Source of the DNA: JAEYZS01 sp964469265 | GTDB taxonomy: Bacteria; Bdellovibrionota; Bdellovibrionia; Bdellovibrionales; JAEYZS01 | Direction: 5' to 3' | Length of the DNA stretch: 64,000 nucleotides | Assembly (NCBI GenBank): GCA_964469265.1 | Contig: CAYXYF010000004.1 | Coordinates: 36,220 to 100,219 of the forward strand | Shown here: positions 1-6,714 of the stretch, piece after piece | How positions within the stretch are numbered: position 1 is the stretch's first letter | Layout of the letters: every line of letters starts with the position of its first letter | Position numbers and translations under genes: made by a program | Notes under the pieces: model-generated | What the model saw: only the letters and a program-made list of their open reading frames with translations | The model's database searches: none | What the model was told of the DNA's origin: nothing

Positions 1-184
1 TTAGAAGTTGATCGACATTATTGCTTTTAGGATGTTTTGACAGATAGTAGTTTGAAAAAAATGTGGCGTCGGAATTTTGTATATGCTGTATTTTTGCAAG
101 CGGGGAGAGAAGCATAACAGTGTCTTGCGCAATAGATTGAGTGGCGTAGAAAAATAAGATGAGCGTGGTTAAACATTTTTTCAT
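1..184 (-). CDS. Secreted protein, 3' end outside window (Tad locus)
   Basis: The reading frame starts at ATG 184-182 and stays open to the window edge, so only the first 61 residues are visible. They begin MKKCLTTLILFFYATQSIAQ, a typical Sec signal peptide with probable cleavage after an A-x-A-like site, so the protein is exported. The start overlaps the stop of the CpaB-like gene (ATGA), implying translational coupling in the Tad operon. In Tad loci the gene after cpaB is often the secretin cpaC/rcpA, but nothing in these residues confirms that. Identity remains open. Confidence 0.7.
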   Translation of the reverse strand, partial: MKKCLTTLILFFYATQSIAQDTVMLLSPLAKIQHIQNSDATFFSNYYLSKHPKSNNVDQLL

Positions 185-654
185 AAATTGGTCTCCATAA
201 TAATTTGACGGCGATTTGTCGGCTTAGGAACTGTCCCCGAAGTTGTTTCGGGGTTGAGTACTGTCACAAAAAAAGCGCCTGGGTGCTGTGCTATTCGCGA
301 AGCGCTTTCTTCAGAAACCAATACTGCGAAAACATCTGGGTTTAATGGCGCTCGCATGAGCTTGACTGCTGAAGCCACCTTTCGAGGACGCGCGGATTCA
401 AAGCTTGGAAGATAAAGATCGACGACCCCAAAATCACTGATGATATTTTTAAGCGCTTCAATATTCTGAATGTCGATAGGAATTAAAGCCATACCTTGCG
501 GTATAAGTGTGTCCACACTTGTGGGATCAATATCGTCATGGGTCCTATTGTCCTCTGAAAACAGAATCACGAAACCCAGAATGACGAAGATAATAACAAG
601 ATACTTGAAGTTCAGTTTGAGTATAAAGGTTTTTAAATTCTGTTTGAAGTCCAT
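181..654 (-). CDS. CpaB/RcpC-like Tad pilus assembly protein, short form
   Basis: 157 residues with one N-terminal membrane segment (about residues 18-33), followed by a periplasmic part. The stretch PQGMALIPIDIQNIEALKN and the end VLVSEESASRIAQHPGAFFV resemble the CpaB/RcpC pattern (a preserved V-D-L-Y-L strand, then a residue run analogous to the 'S-x-E-x-A-x-x-I' segment near the C-terminus). Typical CpaB is 250-300 residues with a full SAF domain, so this one is short and only part of the fold may be present. It lies two bases after a TadE-like gene and overlaps the next gene by four bases. Role inferred: periplasmic partner of the Tad secretin. Family call is moderate. Confidence 0.5.
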   Translation of the reverse strand: MDFKQNLKTFILKLNFKYLVIIFVILGFVILFSEDNRTHDDIDPTSVDTLIPQGMALIPIDIQNIEALKNIISDFGVVDLYLPSFESARPRKVASAVKLMRAPLNPDVFAVLVSEESASRIAQHPGAFFVTVLNPETTSGTVPKPTNRRQIIMETNL

Positions 655-655
655 C

Positions 656-832
656 TCAACGTCCTTTGCTGTTTTTAAATTCTGTCAGATCAGAGAGTTG
701 GTTCTTCGTATTATGGTCTCTTAGCCTTGTTGATCTGCTAAAATCAAGGATGGAGATAAAAAGAATAACCAACACAAATAGCGATAACGCACATTCAATT
801 AAAATCTGGCCATGCGAAGCTTTGGATCCCAT
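656..832 (-). CDS. TadE-like small pseudopilin
   Basis: 58 residues from an internal ATG at 832; I prefer it to the longer frame beginning at 865 because a GGAGAT ribosome site lies just upstream and because the protein then begins MGSKASHGQILIECALSLF. The G-QILIE step fits the class III prepilin (Flp/TadE) cleavage motif, G followed five residues later by E, ahead of a hydrophobic helix. The tail after the helix is short and charged. The start lies inside the preceding gene (34-bp overlap). Likely a minor pseudopilin of the Tad fibre, processed by a TadV-type peptidase that is not in the window. Confidence 0.6.
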   Translation of the reverse strand: MGSKASHGQILIECALSLFVLVILFISILDFSRSTRLRDHNTKNQLSDLTEFKNSKGR

Positions 833-1473
833 GAATCTCCTTTCGCAACAAGAGTTGCAGCACATCTTCCTTTTATAGTTTTTGAACCGTTCAGATAGGA
901 AAGAAGTGGGTTGGCAATGACGTGTTGAAGTTTTAAAGTCCAGCGCACACTAATGAGCTGTCGCTGTTCAAAGTGAGCCACAGGGTAAAAGCTCGGAGCA
1001 ACAGCGTGTGGAGGTTTTTTTTGAACTTCGAATACAATCGGAGTTGTTCTTACAGTTACCTTTGCACCCAACTGTCCGCGCAGTTTTTGAATTAAATTTC
1101 GAGCGCGAAATTTTGCTGTGCGAATGAGTAACTCTTGTCTTCCGCGCAGGACGGACTGTCTGAAATGATTTACTTTTATTAATTTAATAATTGGAACAGC
1201 CGCTGGAGTACCTGCCACGGGAACAAGGGCGGCTTTTAATCTGCGTTCTTCGGCTCGAAGGGAGCTTGCGTTGTTATTCAGCCCAATGAGTTTTTGCAAA
1301 CTTAAGCCTATGGTTTTTTGAGCCAAAAGGACTTGGCTCCGGCAAAGCTTTTGAGTTTTTGAGTAGTAATCGATGAGTTGATAGCTTGTAAATATAAGCA
1401 TAGCGAACATGACGAGGGGGAGAAGAATCAGGACAAGGTTTAAAGATGTTATGCCACTTTGTGTATGTATCAT
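799..1473 (-). CDS. TadE/TadG-like membrane-anchored protein
   Basis: 224 residues with an N-terminal hydrophobic helix (about residues 8-30) after a short tail MIHTQSGITSL, then a long basic periplasmic region rich in Arg, Lys and Gln. This layout is that of TadE/TadG-like Tad pseudopilins, but the conserved Glu five residues after the Gly is missing, so normal prepilin cleavage is uncertain. The start codon overlaps the upstream gene stop (ATGA). The function is inferred mainly from position between two TadE-like genes; on sequence alone I would call it a single-pass membrane protein of unknown role. Confidence 0.5.
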   Translation of the reverse strand: MIHTQSGITSLNLVLILLPLVMFAMLIFTSYQLIDYYSKTQKLCRSQVLLAQKTIGLSLQKLIGLNNNASSLRAEERRLKAALVPVAGTPAAVPIIKLIKVNHFRQSVLRGRQELLIRTAKFRARNLIQKLRGQLGAKVTVRTTPIVFEVQKKPPHAVAPSFYPVAHFEQRQLISVRWTLKLQHVIANPLLSYLNGSKTIKGRCAATLVAKGDSWDPKLRMARF

Positions 1474-1811
1474 TGGCGCAGTTCCTTACGGTAAGAAAAC
1501 TTCTGCGGACCAATAAACGGCGGTGCGATGGCCATTTTTAAGGTGGCGGAGTTAATACGTCTTTTCGATTGCAATGAAACTTTAAATGCCGATTTTAAAA
1601 AAAGTGTGTACCGAATTTGTGCAGTCGCTTTTCTTTCACATCGGGATAGACTTCCAGTCTCCTGATGGCAAATCAGAGCCTCATACAAAATGTGATCTAT
1701 CCAAAACGTTGCATAGATAAGGTAAAGAGCTACGCAGATCACACTGACCACCGTACAGACAGCCGTGATAGAAACAGCGGCTTCAATGGAAGATTGACCA
1801 CGGCTATTCAT
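1470..1811 (-). CDS. TadE-like pseudopilin
   Basis: 113 residues from ATG 1811. The open frame extends upstream to 1934, but the extra part lies wholly inside the flp gene, and the protein from 1811 begins MNSRGQSSIEAAVSITAVC, a clear class III prepilin leader: Gly, then QSSIE, with Glu at +5 of the mature protein, then a hydrophobic helix. The start overlaps the flp stop by eight bases, so it is probably translated by re-initiation; no strong ribosome site is visible. The C-terminal 60 residues are basic and contain two Cys (near residues 47 and 56) that could form a disulphide. Likely a minor pilin. Confidence 0.6.
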   Translation of the reverse strand: MNSRGQSSIEAAVSITAVCTVVSVICVALYLIYATFWIDHILYEALICHQETGSLSRCERKATAQIRYTLFLKSAFKVSLQSKRRINSATLKMAIAPPFIGPQKFSYRKELRQ

Positions 1812-2061
1812 CGGAGTTCTGATTTTTTCGGTTCGCAGATCCGCGGAAAAAGTCTGACATATCTTTTTTGCGGTAATAAGACTTTCGAACCTCTTCCATT
1901 GGTGCTTTGGTCGCACTTTTACCCTGAATAGCATTGGCTACCGTAGCAAATTGGGCATGGATGTTTTGCCCAACAACTTTCATAACTGCTATGCCTGCGA
2001 TTGCAACTAGCGCGACAATGATAAGGTACTCGATGAGCCCCTGGCCTCGTTCATTTCTCAT
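1804..2061 (-). CDS. flp: Flp/Fap-type major pilin (Tad pilus)
   Basis: 85 residues. The start MRNERGQGLIEYLIIVALV is the canonical Flp prepilin: short basic leader, Gly cleavage site, then GLIEY with the conserved Glu and Tyr, then a hydrophobic helix AIAGIAVMKVVG. Flp subunits polymerise into adhesive Tad pili after cleavage by TadV. A GGGAGA ribosome site precedes the ATG. The C-terminal tail, about 45 hydrophilic residues, is longer than in many Flp proteins. It is the first gene of a tightly packed minus-strand operon running off the left edge. The ATPase CpaF is encoded near the other end of the window. Confidence 0.85.
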   Translation of the reverse strand: MRNERGQGLIEYLIIVALVAIAGIAVMKVVGQNIHAQFATVANAIQGKSATKAPMEEVRKSYYRKKDMSDFFRGSANRKNQNSDE

Positions 2062-2123
2062 AACATTTCTCCCTATTGGGAGAATTTAGAATGCAAACTT
2101 GTCGTGCCAGCGAGCTCAAAGGA

Positions 2124-2156
2124 AATAAAAAAAGAGCATCGAAGAATTCGATGCTC
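2124..2156 (-). terminator. Intrinsic terminator of the H1-like gene
   Basis: Perfect 10-bp inverted repeat GAGCATCGAA / TTCGATGCTC (2134-2143 and 2147-2156) with a 3-base loop. On the minus strand it is followed by a T-rich run (the A-rich stretch 2124-2133 on plus). It lies 35 bases after the stop of the H1-like gene and also separates that gene from flp. Confidence 0.85.
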
Positions 2157-2190
2157 GGATATCATTGCCGAATGTCGGACAACTTTGACG

Positions 2191-2649
2191 TTACTTTTTA
2201 GATTTTTTCGTTTTCTTAGCTTTTGTCGCTTTAGAAGTAACTTTTTTCGCTTTGGCTTTTTTAGTCGCCTTTGCAGCTACCTTCTTTTTAGCTTTAGCAG
2301 GTGCTTTTTTCGCAGGGGCCTTTGTTTTTGCTTTTCCTTTAGTAGCTGCAACTTTAACATCAGCCTTCTTTTTTGGGGCATCCACAATGGCAGAGCTTAA
2401 CGCATCTCGAGCAGCGTCTCTTGCCTTTTTAAGGGCTTCAAGCGGCTTTCTCATTTTTACTGCTTTTCGCGCTAAGTAAATGCGGTCAATGACATGTAAT
2501 GCTTCTCTTCTTAAATCGTTATCAAGGATAAACCGATAAAAACCTTCCAGCTCAGGACCTTGTCTAAATTTCTTCGGTGATACTGGAACCTTATCTGATT
2601 GAACAAAATCAATTGCCGAGCCGTCTTTTGAGATCTTAACTTTTTCCAT
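2191..2649 (-). CDS. Histone H1-like Lys/Ala-rich DNA-binding protein
   Basis: 152 residues in two parts. The first 90 or so form an ordinary folded-looking region. The last 60 are a Lys/Ala/Pro-rich tail with repeats of the KKAPAKAKKK / AKKAKAKK kind, as in bacterial H1-like proteins (Hc1/AlgP type C-terminal domains). Such tails bind DNA without sequence specificity and compact the nucleoid. In a Bdellovibrio-type predator this might matter in the attack-phase cell, which has a condensed nucleoid; that link is inference. A GGAGAA ribosome site precedes ATG 2649. The gene is monocistronic, with its own sigma-70-type promoter and a strong terminator, which suggests high expression. Confidence 0.8.
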   Translation of the reverse strand: MEKVKISKDGSAIDFVQSDKVPVSPKKFRQGPELEGFYRFILDNDLRREALHVIDRIYLARKAVKMRKPLEALKKARDAARDALSSAIVDAPKKKADVKVAATKGKAKTKAPAKKAPAKAKKKVAAKATKKAKAKKVTSKATKAKKTKKSKK

Positions 2650-2692
2650 TTATTCTCCTTGATCGCAGCCCTCGGGCGCACGACTGTTGGCC

Positions 2693-2721
2693 ATTATAGG
2701 GAGCATGACCTGATGGGTCAA
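2693..2721 (-). promoter_or_regulatory. Sigma-70-type promoter of the H1-like gene
   Basis: Reading the minus strand, TTGACC (2721-2716), a 17-base spacer, then TATAAT (2698-2693). The match is five of six in the -35 and six of six in the -10 with ideal spacing. Transcription would start near 2686, giving a leader of about 37 bases before ATG 2649. Confidence 0.75.
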
Positions 2722-2805
2722 TAGCTAAAGATTTCAATATGCTGTCTAATGTCTAAACACTCTATGCTCTTGTAATTCAGAGCGGTTTCTTTGACTATCG
2801 TCTCT

Positions 2806-3669
2806 ATGATTTTGTTAGAAGGAACTCCCATCGCAAACACTCTTAAAGCTGAGCTGAAGAGCAAAGTCAGCGCCCTAGTTCAGACCCATGGAGAACCGCC
2901 AAAGTTAGTAGTTATCCTTGTTGGAAAGGATCCCGCAAGTGAGGTCTACGTCGGTCATAAGATTAAAGCTTGCAAAGAAATCGGGATGGATTCTGAAATC
3001 CTACGTCTTTCTGAAGACGAAAGCCCACAAGCTCTGTTTGATCACATTGATAAACTCAATAAAGATAAAACTGTACATGGGATTCTTGTTCAATCTCCGC
3101 TTCCGACTGAAATGGACCCTGATAGAAATGTTTTTTATCAAGCTATGTCTAAAATCAACCCGCTAAAAGATGTCGACTGCCTGGCCCCAGAAAATATTGG
3201 TTTATTATGGAGTAATAGAGCGCGAGTTTACCCGTGCACTCCGCAAGGGATAATTGCGATCCTTGATCACTACCAAGTTCCTATGGAACGTAAGAATGTT
3301 GTAATAGTTGGACGAAGCGAAATTGTTGGGAAGCCCATGGCGCAAATGCTGTTAGAGAGAAACGCCACGGTCACAATAGCACATTCAAAAACCAAAGCTT
3401 TAGAGGAGCTCACTCAAGCGGCTGACATTGTCGTTGTCGCCGTTGGGAAGAGAAACTTTTTCGATAAAAATTATTTTACAAATGATTCCATTGTGATTGA
3501 TGTGGGCATTCACCGCCAAGATGACAATACTCTTTGTGGCGATGTGTATTTTGAGGACGTTAATAATAATATCAAAGCCATTACACCAGTACCAGGAGGC
3601 GTTGGGCCGATGACAATTGCGATGTTAATGGTCAATACCATAAAGCTTTATGAGTTAAGTAAAAGATAA
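2806..3669 (+). CDS. folD: Methylenetetrahydrofolate dehydrogenase/cyclohydrolase FolD
   Basis: Bifunctional cytosolic enzyme converting 5,10-methylene-THF to 10-formyl-THF with NADP. The family motifs are all present: the catalytic YVGHK pair (Tyr...Lys) near residues 48-52, VQSPLP, the nucleotide-binding GRSEIVGKPMAQMLL, and PVPGGVGPMTIAML near the end. About 287 residues, normal length. The frame is open from a TTG at 2791, but ATG 2806 gives MILLEGTPIANTL, which aligns with usual FolD starts; neither has a clear ribosome site. It is 15 bases before gcvT, so folD-gcvT-gcvH probably form an operon linking glycine cleavage to folate one-carbon units. Confidence 0.95.
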   Translation: MILLEGTPIANTLKAELKSKVSALVQTHGEPPKLVVILVGKDPASEVYVGHKIKACKEIGMDSEILRLSEDESPQALFDHIDKLNKDKTVHGILVQSPLPTEMDPDRNVFYQAMSKINPLKDVDCLAPENIGLLWSNRARVYPCTPQGIIAILDHYQVPMERKNVVIVGRSEIVGKPMAQMLLERNATVTIAHSKTKALEELTQAADIVVVAVGKRNFFDKNYFTNDSIVIDVGIHRQDDNTLCGDVYFEDVNNNIKAITPVPGGVGPMTIAMLMVNTIKLYELSKR

Positions 3670-3684
3670 AAAGGAAGAGAAGAG

Positions 3685-4770
3685 ATGACAAAGCGTACGC
3701 CTTTATATGAAGAACACATGAAGTTAAATGCTCGCATGGTTGATTTTGCGGGTTGGGAAATGCCCGTCGAGTATGCTGGCTTAAAAAAGGAACATGCTTC
3801 AGTCCGAGAAGACGTTGGACTTTTTGATGTCTCACATATGGGAGAAATTTTTGTCAGAGGTGAAAATGCAGTTAAAACACTTCAGTGGTTGACCACGAAT
3901 GATGTTTCAAGACTGACTAAAGGAAAAGCGCAGTACACTCTTCTTACAAATCCGCAAGGCGGCATTGTTGATGACATTATTATTTATTGTCTTGAAGAAA
4001 ATAAGAACTACCTTGTGTGTGCAAATGCCTCGAACGTAGAAAAAGACTTTGCATGGATGACCGCTAATAATAAAGGCGCTGAGATTGTTGATGAAAGTTC
4101 TTCCTGGGGACAAATTGCAATCCAAGGGCCTAAGGCTTTAGATCTTCTAGATAAAGTATTTTCAATAAAGGTTTCCGAGATAAAACCTTTCCACTTTGAA
4201 TGCGTTAATTATAACGGAGAACAAGTCATCATAGCTGCCACAGGCTATACGGGAGAAAAAGGTGCTGAAGTTTTCGTGCCCCATTCTCAACTTGTAGCTT
4301 TATGGACTGATCTTATGGCAAAAGGAAAACAATATAATGTTGCTCCTATTGGACTGGGCGCGCGGGACTCGCTTCGCACCGAAATGAAGTTTTCTCTTTA
4401 TGGCAATGAGATCTCTGATACGACAAATCCTATTGAGGCTGGCCTCGGGTGGGTTGTAAAGCTTGATAAAGGTGATTTTATAGGCAGAGACCGCATTCAA
4501 AAGGTCAAAGAGCAAGGGCCAGCCCGTAAGCTTATAGGCTTTAAAATGGTCGATCGAGGGATTCCTCGCCACGATTATAAACTTCTCTCCCTTGAGGGTG
4601 AAGAAGTTGGAGTTGTGACAAGCGGCACAATGTCACCAACTCTTGATGAAGCCATCGGAATTGGGTATTTAAGAGAAGACTTAAGTAAAGTAGAAACAGA
4701 GTTCTTTGTAGAAATTCGTGGTCGAAAAACGAAAGCAAAGGTGGTCCCTACCCCTTTTTTAAAAAAATAG
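3685..4770 (+). CDS. gcvT: Aminomethyltransferase, glycine cleavage T protein
   Basis: 361 residues, the normal family length. T protein takes the aminomethyl group from the lipoyl arm of H protein, releases ammonia and makes 5,10-methylene-THF. Typical features: the N-terminal region YEEHMKLNARMVDFAGWEMP, the folate-domain segment VREDVGLFDVSHMGE, the tripeptide-rich stretch GYTGEKGAEVF, GLGARDSLRTEMKFSLYGNE, and the C-terminal barrel with SGTMSPTLDEAIGIGYL. Ribosome site AGGAAGAG upstream of ATG 3685. It lies between folD and gcvH. The P protein is encoded about 20 kb away. Confidence 0.96.
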   Translation: MTKRTPLYEEHMKLNARMVDFAGWEMPVEYAGLKKEHASVREDVGLFDVSHMGEIFVRGENAVKTLQWLTTNDVSRLTKGKAQYTLLTNPQGGIVDDIIIYCLEENKNYLVCANASNVEKDFAWMTANNKGAEIVDESSSWGQIAIQGPKALDLLDKVFSIKVSEIKPFHFECVNYNGEQVIIAATGYTGEKGAEVFVPHSQLVALWTDLMAKGKQYNVAPIGLGARDSLRTEMKFSLYGNEISDTTNPIEAGLGWVVKLDKGDFIGRDRIQKVKEQGPARKLIGFKMVDRGIPRHDYKLLSLEGEEVGVVTSGTMSPTLDEAIGIGYLREDLSKVETEFFVEIRGRKTKAKVVPTPFLKK

Positions 4771-4795
4771 GATTGGCCAACCAAAAGGAGACAAA

Positions 4796-5185
4796 ATGAA
4801 ATTCAGAGTTCCAGAAGAATACTACTACACCAAAGATCACGAATGGGCACAAGTCGATGAAAACATCGTCACCGTCGGAATTACAGATTTTGCACAATCC
4901 ACCCTAGGTGAAGTTGTCTACGTTGAGCTCCCAGAAGAAGGGCAAAAAGTCACTCAAAACGAACCCTTCGGTGTGGTCGAAAGCGTAAAAGCCGTCAGTG
5001 ACCTCTTATCCCCAGTCACTGGTACCGTCATTGAAGTGAACAACGCCTTGGTTGAAGACCCTGGTCAACTCAACGACGATCCCATGGAAGAAGGTTGGCT
5101 CATTCGCATCGAAATGGACACCGAACGGGAACTTGCCAACCTCCTTAAAGCTGGCGACTATAAAACTTTAATCGCAAAGAAATAA
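4796..5185 (+). CDS. gcvH: Glycine cleavage system H protein
   Basis: 129 residues, normal length. H protein carries the lipoyl group that shuttles the aminomethyl intermediate between P, T and L proteins. The lipoylation site is the Lys in VESVKAVSD (Lys65), between the two halves of a barrel-sandwich fold. An AAAGGAG ribosome site precedes the ATG. Codon use differs clearly from gcvT and folD: C-ending codons (CTC, ATC, GTC, AAC, CCC, ACC) dominate here, whereas neighbours favour T/A-ending codons. That may reflect selection for high expression or a separate origin. The lipoamide dehydrogenase (L protein) is not in the window. Confidence 0.96.
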   Translation: MKFRVPEEYYYTKDHEWAQVDENIVTVGITDFAQSTLGEVVYVELPEEGQKVTQNEPFGVVESVKAVSDLLSPVTGTVIEVNNALVEDPGQLNDDPMEEGWLIRIEMDTERELANLLKAGDYKTLIAKK

Positions 5186-5200
5186 ATCCTTGATTCAACC

Positions 5201-5227
5201 GAAGCCTCTGTTTACAACTGAGGCTTC
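5201..5227 (+). repeat. Inverted repeat between gcvH and tRNA-Leu
   Basis: GAAGCCTC (5201-5208) and GAGGCTTC (5220-5227) are perfect 8-base complements around an 11-base loop. There is no T-run after it on either strand, so it is a weak terminator candidate; it could instead be a processing hairpin in a gcvH-tRNA transcript. Confidence 0.5.
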
Positions 5228-5234
5228 CTCATGC

Positions 5235-5318
5235 GCCCGGGTGGTGGAATGGCAGACACGCTAGACTTAGGATCTAGTGCCGAGAGGTGTGCAGGTTCAA
5301 GTCCTGTCCCGGGTACCA
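5235..5318 (+). tRNA. tRNA-Leu (anticodon UAG)
   Basis: 84 bases including an encoded CCA. Acceptor stem GCCCGGG pairs with CCCGGGT (first pair G-U), followed by discriminator A and CCA. Anticodon stem CTAGA/TCTAG encloses loop CTTAGGA, giving anticodon TAG, which reads CUA and probably other CUN leucine codons. The long variable arm TGCCGAGAGGTGT marks a class II tRNA, and the T arm carries TTCAAGT. No other tRNA is nearby. Confidence 0.95.
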
Positions 5319-5458
5319 TTTTTAGGCAATCTTTTATCTGTGGACTTCGTCGCTTCGTCGCTCGGATAGATTGCTATGCCTCGCTCCTCTCTCCCTGACT
5401 CCTGCTTTGAAAATAATTAATGCCTTGCAATCGCATCTAAAGATAGTGAAAATTAAGT

Positions 5459-6712
5459 ATGCGGATGAAGTTAAATCTTACTCGAGTTTTTGCAACTTTG
5501 TTTTTTTTGTCTTTGATTGGTCTGTCGGGCTATATCTTTATTGATCAAGATTCAGAATTTGATATTCACCAGCGTAAAATTTCAAGACTTCAGATTGTTC
5601 GGGAGCATATTCGAGAGCAGTTACAGCCTTTTTTTGAGAGAAACGAACTTGCCCCCTATTTGTATTTTGAAAAGTTTGGAGCTTTTGAAAAAACGGACGT
5701 TAAATATACCTTTGATCCTAATCTTCAAAATAGAGCTAATATTCTTCTAAAGCGCTATAAGCCTGATTATGCCTCCATTGTTGCAATTGATGCTACAACG
5801 GGAAGAGTGCTTGCCCTCGCGAATTATATTAAAGATGAAAACGATGGACCTCTAAATATTGCAACACGCGCGACGTTTCCTGCGGCTTCAATTTTTAAAA
5901 TTATTCCTGCTTCCGTTGCGCTTGATAAATATAATTTTGAATCTTCTCTTTCAATTCCTTTTAATGGGTCATTGCACACTCTCTATAGAAAAAATGTTTT
6001 ATCCGATGTCGTAAACCGTTGGACGCGCTTTATGTCTTTGAAGCAAGCCTTTGCTAAGTCTGTAAATACATTCTTTGGACGCTTAGCGCTTAAGAAAATG
6101 CAACCCGATGATATCAGAGAATATGCTGAGCGCTTCCAGTTTAATAAGCCCATTGTTACAGACTTTCCTGTGGACACGAGCACTGCAATTGTTCCTGATG
6201 AAAAAGGTTTTGAACTTGCAGAAGTTGCATCAGGTTTTAATCGGTTTAACACACTTTCTCCAGTCCAGGGTGCGATGATGGCGGCGGCCATTGCCCATGA
6301 CGGTGTCGTAAGAATTCCATACGTGGTTGATACGCTTATCAACGAAAAGGGCGAGATTGTTTACGAAGCAGAGCCCATTGAAATTGAAAAAGCTCTTACG
6401 CAAGAAGGTGCTGCCAAGATGCGAGAACTGATGCAAGCCACTGTTATTCAGGGGACAAGTCGCAAATCATTTAAACCCTTAGTGCGAAATCACCAGTTTA
6501 TGGAACTTGAAATGGGCGGCAAAACAGGTTCTTTAACGGGCAATGAACCGCGCGGGAAAGTAGACTGGTTTGTGGGTTATGCCAATTTTGAAGATAGAAA
6601 AATTGCTATTGCCGCTATCACAATTAACAAGAAATACTGGACGGTGAAGTCTGCATTTCTTGCTCAAAGTATTTTTAAAAGCCACTTCAAAGAGGAAGTG
6701 GCGTCTCGATAA
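5459..6712 (+). CDS. Penicillin-binding transpeptidase domain protein
   Basis: 417 residues with one N-terminal membrane helix (about residues 10-28) and a single transpeptidase domain facing the periplasm. The three active-site motifs are present in order: S-I-F-K (Ser144 to Lys147), S-V-N (Ser201) and K-T-G (Lys355) within GGKTGSLTG. It would cross-link peptidoglycan peptides. There is no glycosyltransferase domain and no room for the usual class B dimerisation domain, so it is a minimal class B-like PBP. ATG 5459 and ATG 5465 are both possible starts; no clear ribosome site is seen. It is convergent with the OmpA-type lipoprotein gene (2-base gap). Confidence 0.88.
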   Translation: MRMKLNLTRVFATLFFLSLIGLSGYIFIDQDSEFDIHQRKISRLQIVREHIREQLQPFFERNELAPYLYFEKFGAFEKTDVKYTFDPNLQNRANILLKRYKPDYASIVAIDATTGRVLALANYIKDENDGPLNIATRATFPAASIFKIIPASVALDKYNFESSLSIPFNGSLHTLYRKNVLSDVVNRWTRFMSLKQAFAKSVNTFFGRLALKKMQPDDIREYAERFQFNKPIVTDFPVDTSTAIVPDEKGFELAEVASGFNRFNTLSPVQGAMMAAAIAHDGVVRIPYVVDTLINEKGEIVYEAEPIEIEKALTQEGAAKMRELMQATVIQGTSRKSFKPLVRNHQFMELEMGGKTGSLTGNEPRGKVDWFVGYANFEDRKIAIAAITINKKYWTVKSAFLAQSIFKSHFKEEVASR

Positions 6713-6714
6713 TT

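Noticed and set aside
2200..2380. Apparent tandem repeat DNA
   Set aside because: Low-complexity codons of the Lys/Ala tail, not an independent repeat element.
2252..2479. Plus-strand open frame opposite the H1-like gene
   Set aside because: Its Ala/Phe-rich text is the complement of the Lys/Ala tail; no ribosome site; the minus gene has promoter, ribosome site and terminator.
2650..3684. Glycine riboswitch upstream of folD or gcvT
   Set aside because: I searched the gaps before folD and gcvT and saw no glycine-aptamer core; the gaps are too short before gcvT.
5340..5366. TCGTCGCT doublet after tRNA-Leu
   Set aside because: Only two short units; no sign of an attachment site, integrase or tandem array.
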